Positions 58,775-64,000 of a stretch of DNA of 64,000 nt are shown piece by piece. Position 1 is the first letter of the stretch. The number at the start of each line of letters is the position of its first letter. Source of the DNA: Subtercola boreus. GTDB lineage: Bacteria > Actinomycetota > Actinomycetes > Actinomycetales > Microbacteriaceae. The position numbers and the translations under genes are program-made. Location of the stretch: positions 1 through 64,000 of the forward strand of contig NZ_NBXB01000039.1 of the NCBI RefSeq assembly GCF_003399635.1. Direction: 5' to 3'. The notes beneath the pieces were generated by a model that had not been told where the DNA came from, did no database searches, and worked only from the letters and a program-made list of their open reading frames with translations.

Positions 58775-60508
58775 ATGAGTACCACAGAACGACAGATCTC
58801 CACCACCGTCCTCGTCATCGGAACCGGCGGCTCCGGGCTCCGCGCCGCCATCGAACTCGCCGAAGCGGGCGTCGACGTGCTCGCCCTCGGCAAGCGCTCC
58901 AAGTCGGATGCCCACACCTCCCTCGCGGCCGGCGGCATCAACGCCGCCCTCTCCACCATGGACCCCGAGGACAGCTGGCAGCAGCACGCCGCCGACACAC
59001 TCAAGGAGTCGTACCTCCTCGCGAACCCGCACACCGTCGAGATCGTCACCTCGGGTGCGGCCCGCGGCATCGAAGACCTCGAGCGCTACGGAATGCCATT
59101 CGCCCGGGAGGACGACGGGCGCATCTCGCAGCGCTTCTTCGGCGCGCACACCTACCGGCGCACCGCATTCGCGGGCGACTACACCGGGCTTGAGATCCAG
59201 CGCACCCTGGTCAACCGGGCGGCCCAGCTGAACGTACCCATTCTCGACACGGTGTATGTCACGCGCATCCTCGTCAACGACGACGGCGCAGTCTTCGGCG
59301 CCTACGGCTTTGACCTCGAGGATGGCACGCGGTACCTCATCCACGCCGACGCGGTCATCCTCGCCGCCGGCGGGCACAACCGCATCTGGCGGCGCACCTC
59401 CTCACGGCGCGACGAGAACACGGGCGACTCGTTCCGCCTGGCCGTCGAGGCGGGCGGGCGCTTGCGCGATCCGGAGCTGGTGCAGTTCCACCCGTCGGGC
59501 ATCATCGAGCCCGAGAATGCGGCCGGCACGCTCATCTCCGAGGCGGCCCGCGGCGAGGGCGGGATCCTCCGCAACGGCCTCGGCGAGCGCTTCATGGGCC
59601 GCTACGACCCCGAGCGCATGGAGCTGTCGACCCGCGACCGCGTCGCACTGGCCTGCTACACCGAGATCAAGGAGGGTCGCGGCACGCCGAACGGCGGTGT
59701 GTGGCTGGATGTCTCGCACCTCCCCCGCGAGACGATCATGACCCGGCTGCCCCGCGTGTACCAGACCATGCTCGAGCTGCAGATGCTCGACATCACGAAG
59801 GATCCGATCGAGATCGCGCCCACCGCGCACTACTCGATGGGCGGCGTCTGGGTGCGGCCCGAGGACCATTCAACCGACGTTCCCGGCCTCTACGCGATCG
59901 GTGAGGCGTCGTCGGGGCTGCACGGAGCGAACCGTCTCGGCGGCAACTCCCTGATCGAGCTGCTCGTGTTCGGGCGCATCGTCGGGCAGGCCGCGGCGTC
60001 GTACTCGGCGGCTCTGGATGCTCAGACCCGCTCTTCCGCGGCGGTCACCGTAGCCCGGGGTGAGATCGACGCGTTGCTCGCGGGCGACGGCCCCGAGAAC
60101 GTGCGCGCGCTGCAGCGCGCCATCCGGAACACGATGACCGAGCACGCGGGCGTCGTGCGCTCGGAAGAAGGGCTGCTCGCCGGACTCGCCGAACTCGATG
60201 CGATCGAGGCACGGATGGCCGACATTGGTGTGCACCCCGACATCGCCGGCTACCAGGACCTGGCACATGCGTTCGACCTGAAGTCGGCCGCGCTGGCGGC
60301 GCGCGCCACCCTCGAGGCGGCGCTCGAGCGTCGCGAGACGCGGGGCTGTCACAACCGGAGCGACTACCCCGAGCTCGACGAGGCGTTGCAGGTCAACCTC
60401 GTCTGGTCGCCGGCCGGCGTCACGCGAGAACCGATCCCGGCCATCCCCGAGGAGATCGCGGCGCTGATGCGCGAGGACGTCACCGTGGGCGGCAAGCTCC
60501 TCGAGTAG
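58775..60508 (+). CDS. FAD-dependent succinate dehydrogenase/fumarate reductase-type flavoprotein, stand-alone
   Basis: The 577-residue flavoprotein has the dinucleotide fold VLVIGTGGSGLRAAIELAEAGVDVLAL. DAHTSLAAGGINAAL follows, in which the histidine corresponds to the covalent FAD-attachment site of SdhA/FrdA. QFHPSGI, RDRVALACYTEIKEGRG, TAHYSMGGVWV and GLHGANRLGGNSLIELLVFGRIVGQAAA then lead to the helical domain ending ETRGCHNRSDYPELDE. No iron-sulfur or membrane-anchor subunit is encoded beside it, so it is either a soluble enzyme (aspartate-oxidase- or fumarate-reductase-like) or works with subunits encoded elsewhere. A LysR gene is divergent. Confidence 0.83.
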   Translation: MSTTERQISTTVLVIGTGGSGLRAAIELAEAGVDVLALGKRSKSDAHTSLAAGGINAALSTMDPEDSWQQHAADTLKESYLLANPHTVEIVTSGAARGIEDLERYGMPFAREDDGRISQRFFGAHTYRRTAFAGDYTGLEIQRTLVNRAAQLNVPILDTVYVTRILVNDDGAVFGAYGFDLEDGTRYLIHADAVILAAGGHNRIWRRTSSRRDENTGDSFRLAVEAGGRLRDPELVQFHPSGIIEPENAAGTLISEAARGEGGILRNGLGERFMGRYDPERMELSTRDRVALACYTEIKEGRGTPNGGVWLDVSHLPRETIMTRLPRVYQTMLELQMLDITKDPIEIAPTAHYSMGGVWVRPEDHSTDVPGLYAIGEASSGLHGANRLGGNSLIELLVFGRIVGQAAASYSAALDAQTRSSAAVTVARGEIDALLAGDGPENVRALQRAIRNTMTEHAGVVRSEEGLLAGLAELDAIEARMADIGVHPDIAGYQDLAHAFDLKSAALAARATLEAALERRETRGCHNRSDYPELDEALQVNLVWSPAGVTREPIPAIPEEIAALMREDVTVGGKLLE

Positions 60509-60531
60509 CTCTCCCACGGCCTCGCGGCCTC

Positions 60532-60585
60532 GCGGGCTCGGGCTCGGGGCCTCGGGCTCGGGGCCTCGGGCTCGGGGCCTCGGGC
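60532..60585 (+). repeat. GC-rich tandem repeat (14-bp GGGCTCGGGGCCTC units)
   Basis: About three full copies of a 14-bp unit plus partial copies lie directly upstream of the palindrome at 60587, mirroring the layout at 57580-57733. Confidence 0.75.
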
Positions 60586-60586
60586 T

Positions 60587-60646
60587 AGCGAAGGGACTCA
60601 TATCGCGCCAACCATTTAGGGGTGGCGCGATATGAGTCCCTTTGCT
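60587..60646. repeat. Extragenic palindrome, copy B (24-bp arms, 12-nt loop)
   Basis: The arms at 60587-60610 and 60623-60646 pair over 24 positions with a single G-T wobble. The core reads AAGGGACTCATATCGCGCCA. It shares AAGGGAC-C/T-CATATCGC with the copy at 57678 and lies between convergent genes (flavoprotein and VWA protein). Confidence 0.8.
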
Positions 60647-60695
60647 GGGTGAGGAGGGCGCGGGGCGTGGCGGCCAGGGCTGGGGGCGGCTCGGG

Positions 60696-62777
60696 CTACC
60701 AGCGGCCCCAGCCGCGGCCGAACATGCCGCCGAAGTCGCCGGGCGATGCGCCGCCGCCCGCGCCGCCGGACCCGGGACCGCCGCCGCCTGCCGGCCCGCC
60801 ACGCGATCCGAGGTACGACGACACCACGGCTGCGCCGAGGTCGTCGGCCTCCGGGGCCACCACCGAGCCGCCGACGCGCCGGGCCATCGAGTCGATGAAG
60901 CGTGCGAGCCCCGGGTCGTCCCCCAACCGGAAGAACGAGGTCTGCGCGCCGAGCCGGAGGGAGGCATCCAGTTCCCGGACCGCGTACGCGATCGTCAGAG
61001 GGTCGGGCGGATAGCTGAAGTAGATCTCGCCGCCGGGCTCGAGGTGGGAGGTGGGTTCGCCGTCGGTCACGATCAGCAGCACGGGCTGGGCGTTCGGGTG
61101 CTTCCGGAAGTGCCGGTTCGCGAGCATCAGCGCGTGGTGCAGGTTGGTGCCCTTGTCCCATTTAGCGTCGAGGCCGATGAGCTGCTCGATGTCCATCACC
61201 TCTGCGTGCCGGCCGAAGCCGATGAGCTGCAGGTCGTCGCCGCGAAAACGGCTCGTGATCAGGGTGTGCAGGGCGAGGGCGGTGCGCTTCATGGGCACCC
61301 AGCGATCATCCATCGCCATCGAGAACGACGTGTCGACGAGCAGGGCGACGCAGGCCTGACTGCGCGCCTCGGTCTCCTGCACCTCGACGTCGCCGATCTC
61401 GATGCGCACGCCGGAGCCGAGCGACAGGCCCTCGCCGGCCGAGCGGGTTATCGCGTTCGTGATGGTGCGGGTGACGTCCCACGGCTCGGTGTCGCCGAAG
61501 GCCCATTCGCGGGTGGCGCCCGAGCGCTCCCCCGCAGCTCCCGCCTGGCGTACGTCACGGTTACCACCCCGGCCCGAGAGTTTCTCGGCGACATCCCGCA
61601 GCAGCGCCTTGCCGAGCTGGCGCATCGCCCTCGGCGTGAGCTTGAGGGTGCCGTCGGTACCGCGCTTCAGGGCACCACTGCCCTGGAGGGCCTTCTCGAG
61701 CTGCTGGATGGTGCGGGCATCCACCACCGCGGAGTCGCCGAGCTGGCGAGCCAGGGCGTCGAGGTCGAGGTCGTCGAGCTGGGAGTTGTTCTGCGACGGG
61801 GAGAGCTGTTCGGCCAGGCCGTCGAGGTCGGCGATGTCCTGGAAGACACCGGTGCCGTCACCGAGGCCGAGGCCCTCCTGGCCCTCCATACCCTCGGAAC
61901 CGCCCCAGTCCTCACCGGGTCGGAGATCGCGGAGCTGGCCGTCGAGCTGCGACAGTGCGTCCATCAGGTCGGGCGACCCGAACGCCTCTGCAGCGAGCGC
62001 GTCGAGTTCGTCGCGCTGCTCCTGGGTCATCGAGTTGCGCATCCGCTGAGCCGCTGCGGCGCGGGCCGCGAGTGCGTCGAGCAGCTCGTCGATGTTCGCC
62101 GGCTGCTCGGGGAAGTACTGTCCGTGCTTTTCCATGAACGACTCGAACTGCTCGGGGGTGTCCTCGCCGCGCTTGTGCGCGTCGAGCAGCTGGTTCAGGT
62201 CGCCGAGCATCTCGGTAATGGCGGCGCGATCCTCGTCGGTCGCGTTCTCGAGGGCGTTCTTCATGCCGGCAAAACGCTGGTCGAGCATCTCCCGCCCGAG
62301 CAGGTCCTTGATCTTCTCGTAGTCGGCGCGCGCCTCGGAGCTCTGCCAGCGGTAGTCGCTCAGCTCGCTGACCGCCGCCGAAGGGGACGCCGGCAGGCTG
62401 TCGAGTTGGATCTCCGCAAGGGCCCTGTCGCCCTCATCCATCAGCGCATCGCGGGCGAGCTGCTTGCGTTCCTCCAGCACGGCGCGATCGAGCAGCTCCT
62501 TGATCTCCTGCAGTGTGCCGTCGAGGTTGTGTTTCTGCGTGAGTTCGCGGCGGCGCTCGGCCACGCGACGGGCGAGGTCGTCGAGCCCGGCCTGGTCGCG
62601 ACCGCCTCGCCGGAGGAACTCGCGCATCGCATTCTCGGGCGAGTACCCGGCCATCACGTCCTTGCCGATGGCGTCGAGCGCCTCGGTCACGTCGACGGGT
62701 GGGGCGAGCGGATCCGGCCCGCCGTCGTACTTCGAGTACCGGGACCCGCGCGACAGGCGCCGGTTCGCTCTAGCCAT
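60696..62777 (-). CDS. VWA-domain protein (Mg-chelatase D/CoxE-like partner of the AAA+ ATPase)
   Basis: This is a 693-residue cytoplasmic protein with a long helical, acidic N-terminal region (about 1-430: LDDLARRVAERRRELTQKHNLDGTLQEIKELLDRAVLEE and similar). A C-terminal von Willebrand A domain has the MIDAS motif VALLVDTSFSMAMDDRW, a conserved threonine region and LLIVTDGEPTSHLEPGGE. It ends in a Gly/Pro/Trp-rich tail. The start overlaps the AAA+ gene stop by 8 nt. Such MoxR/VWA pairs act as chaperone-like assembly or metal-insertion factors. The client is not evident here. Confidence 0.85.
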   Translation of the reverse strand: MARANRRLSRGSRYSKYDGGPDPLAPPVDVTEALDAIGKDVMAGYSPENAMREFLRRGGRDQAGLDDLARRVAERRRELTQKHNLDGTLQEIKELLDRAVLEERKQLARDALMDEGDRALAEIQLDSLPASPSAAVSELSDYRWQSSEARADYEKIKDLLGREMLDQRFAGMKNALENATDEDRAAITEMLGDLNQLLDAHKRGEDTPEQFESFMEKHGQYFPEQPANIDELLDALAARAAAAQRMRNSMTQEQRDELDALAAEAFGSPDLMDALSQLDGQLRDLRPGEDWGGSEGMEGQEGLGLGDGTGVFQDIADLDGLAEQLSPSQNNSQLDDLDLDALARQLGDSAVVDARTIQQLEKALQGSGALKRGTDGTLKLTPRAMRQLGKALLRDVAEKLSGRGGNRDVRQAGAAGERSGATREWAFGDTEPWDVTRTITNAITRSAGEGLSLGSGVRIEIGDVEVQETEARSQACVALLVDTSFSMAMDDRWVPMKRTALALHTLITSRFRGDDLQLIGFGRHAEVMDIEQLIGLDAKWDKGTNLHHALMLANRHFRKHPNAQPVLLIVTDGEPTSHLEPGGEIYFSYPPDPLTIAYAVRELDASLRLGAQTSFFRLGDDPGLARFIDSMARRVGGSVVAPEADDLGAAVVSSYLGSRGGPAGGGGPGSGGAGGGASPGDFGGMFGRGWGRW

Positions 62778-64000
62778 AGATCGCCTCGCCGCCGCCCGAC
62801 TCCTTGCTCACCTTGCGGGCGAGGTAGAGGCCTTCGAGAGCCAGCTCGATGGCGCCGGCACGCTGGCCGTCGTTCGTGGCACCGAGGCGGTTGCAGATCT
62901 CGTCGTAGAGCTCGCTCTCGCCGAGCGACGGGAGCCCGGCGAGAAAGTCGCGCGCGGCGACCTGTTCGCCCGTCGTGACCATGATGCCGCTCTCGAGCGC
63001 GTCCACGAGAACGCCGAAGTCGATGCCGCGGAAGTGCGCCCGCACGGTCTCGGCCGTCGCCGTGCGCAGGAGGTGCTCGAGGATCTCGTCCTCCCGACCC
63101 TCCTCGCCCGACTCAAACTCGATCTTGCCGCCGAGCACGTCGACCGCCGTCTCGAGGTCGATGGGCCGGGCGACGGCCTCGGTCTCACCCTGCCGCGCCT
63201 GGCGGTGGATGGCCGCAGCCGCGATCGTCTCGGCTCCCGCAATGGCGAACCGGGCGCTGACGCCGCTGCGCTGGTCGACGGCGCTCGAGCCGCGGAGTGC
63301 CCGCGTGAACCGGGCGAGGATCTCGACGAGGTAGTCGGGCACCTCGGCGGCAAGCTCGGCCTCCTGCCGGATGACCGCCACCTCATCGTCGAGCTCGGTC
63401 GGGTAGTGCGTGCGGATCTCGGCCCCGAATCGGTCTTTCAGCGGCGTGATGATGCGCCCACGGTTGGTGTAGTCCTCGGGGTTCGCGCTGGCCATGACGA
63501 GCACGTCGAGCGGCAGCCGCAGCACGTATCCGCGGATCTGGATGTCGCGCTCCTCCATCACGTTCAGCATCGCGACCTGGATCCGCTCGGCCAGATCGGG
63601 CAGCTCGTTGATCGCGACGATGCCGCGGTGACTCCTCGGGATCAGCCCGAAATGGATCGTCTCGGGGTCGCCGAGGCTGCGGCCTTCGGCCACCTTCATC
63701 GGGTCGACGTCGCCGATCAGGTCGGCGACGCTCGTGTCGGGGGTGGCCAACTTCTCGAAGTAGCGGTCGCTGCGGTGACGCCACGCGATGGGCAGGTCGT
63801 CGCCCTCGTCGGCGGCCCGGCGCCTGCTCGCGGCGGTGATCGGTTCGAACGGGTGCTCGCCGAGCTCGGAGCCCTCGATGACCGGCGACCACTCGTCGAG
63901 CAGCCCCGACATGGTGCGGAGCAGCCGCGTCTTGCCCTGGCCGCGCTCGCCGAGCAGCACGATGTCGTGGCCGGCGATAAGCGCCCGTTCGACCTGCGGG
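62770..64000 (-). CDS. AAA+ ATPase (magnesium chelatase/MoxR-like), 5' end cut by the window
   Basis: The frame is open to the window edge, where it reads PQVERALIAGHDIVLLGERGQGKTRLL (Walker A GERGQGKT). Walker B and sensor regions follow: RGIVAINELPDLAERIQVAMLNVMEERDIQIRGYVLRLPLDVLVMASANPEDYTNRGRIITPLKDRFGAEIRTHYP. The typical late GVSARFAIAGAETIAAAA is also present. About 410 residues are visible, and the true start lies outside. It is encoded with the VWA protein at 60696-62777 with an 8-nt overlap. Confidence 0.9.
   Translation of the reverse strand, partial: PQVERALIAGHDIVLLGERGQGKTRLLRTMSGLLDEWSPVIEGSELGEHPFEPITAASRRRAADEGDDLPIAWRHRSDRYFEKLATPDTSVADLIGDVDPMKVAEGRSLGDPETIHFGLIPRSHRGIVAINELPDLAERIQVAMLNVMEERDIQIRGYVLRLPLDVLVMASANPEDYTNRGRIITPLKDRFGAEIRTHYPTELDDEVAVIRQEAELAAEVPDYLVEILARFTRALRGSSAVDQRSGVSARFAIAGAETIAAAAIHRQARQGETEAVARPIDLETAVDVLGGKIEFESGEEGREDEILEHLLRTATAETVRAHFRGIDFGVLVDALESGIMVTTGEQVAARDFLAGLPSLGESELYDEICNRLGATNDGQRAGAIELALEGLYLARKVSKESGGGEAIYG

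Overview
The window is high-GC DNA from an actinobacterium, most likely a member of Microbacteriaceae. That placement is inferred from the conserved actinobacterial trio of histidine phosphatase, DUF3090 and SCO1664-like genes, sugar importers without their own ATPase, WxL/DUF916-like surface proteins, PPK2, and many start codons sitting about 6 nt behind a TANNNT box (leaderless starts). No rRNA, tRNA or CRISPR was found.

Layout. (1) 1-9.9 kb is a carbohydrate island: a secreted GH30 enzyme with a ricin-type domain, an ADP-ribosylglycohydrolase-family protein, a CUT1 sugar ABC importer and a LacI repressor. Matching LacI-type operators lie before the GH30 gene and before lacI. IS debris flanks the island on both sides, with an intact IS256-family element on the right that abuts a truncated surface-protein gene. 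(2) 9.9-20.7 kb holds conserved housekeeping genes (phosphatase, DUF3090, SCO1664-like, alpha/beta hydrolase, PPK2), degenerate fragments, two tandem paralogous lipoproteins that share an identical 114-bp 3' segment, and an HTH-Fic gene pair whose Fic motif lacks the catalytic histidine. (3) 20.9-31.2 kb is a tightly packed ten-gene minus-strand operon. It encodes an OpuB/OpuC-type (quaternary amine) ABC importer, a formaldehyde-activating-enzyme (Fae) homologue, an enolase-superfamily dehydratase and four dehydrogenases, and it faces a divergent IclR regulator.

(4) 32.2-48.4 kb is a phosphate region. It has a PiT transporter and a long pst-like cluster: pstC, pstA and a membrane-anchored PstS, then a giant PBP-like surface protein, a second PBP-like secreted protein, WxL-like and DUF916-like proteins, a membrane protein, a sortase-fold protein lacking both catalytic His and Cys, and finally a PstB with a 180-residue proline-rich N-terminal extension. 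Tandem 11-bp repeats resembling PHO boxes precede both the PiT gene and the second half of the surface cluster. I regard this as the best candidate for an undescribed system: a phosphate-starvation-induced surface assembly built around a Pst importer.

(5) 48.6-53.7 kb carries a DUF3800-like gene, an interrupted small repeat-protein gene, and a four-gene operon with a PASTA Ser/Thr kinase and a lytic transglycosylase. (6) 53.9-64 kb carries a GH92 hydrolase preceded by a 7-codon leader ORF, a glycosyltransferase, a LysR regulator divergent from a lone fumarate-reductase/succinate-dehydrogenase-type flavoprotein, and a VWA protein with an AAA+ (Mg-chelatase-like) partner cut by the window end. 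Two long related palindromes, each preceded by GC-rich tandem repeats, sit between convergent genes at 57.6 and 60.6 kb.
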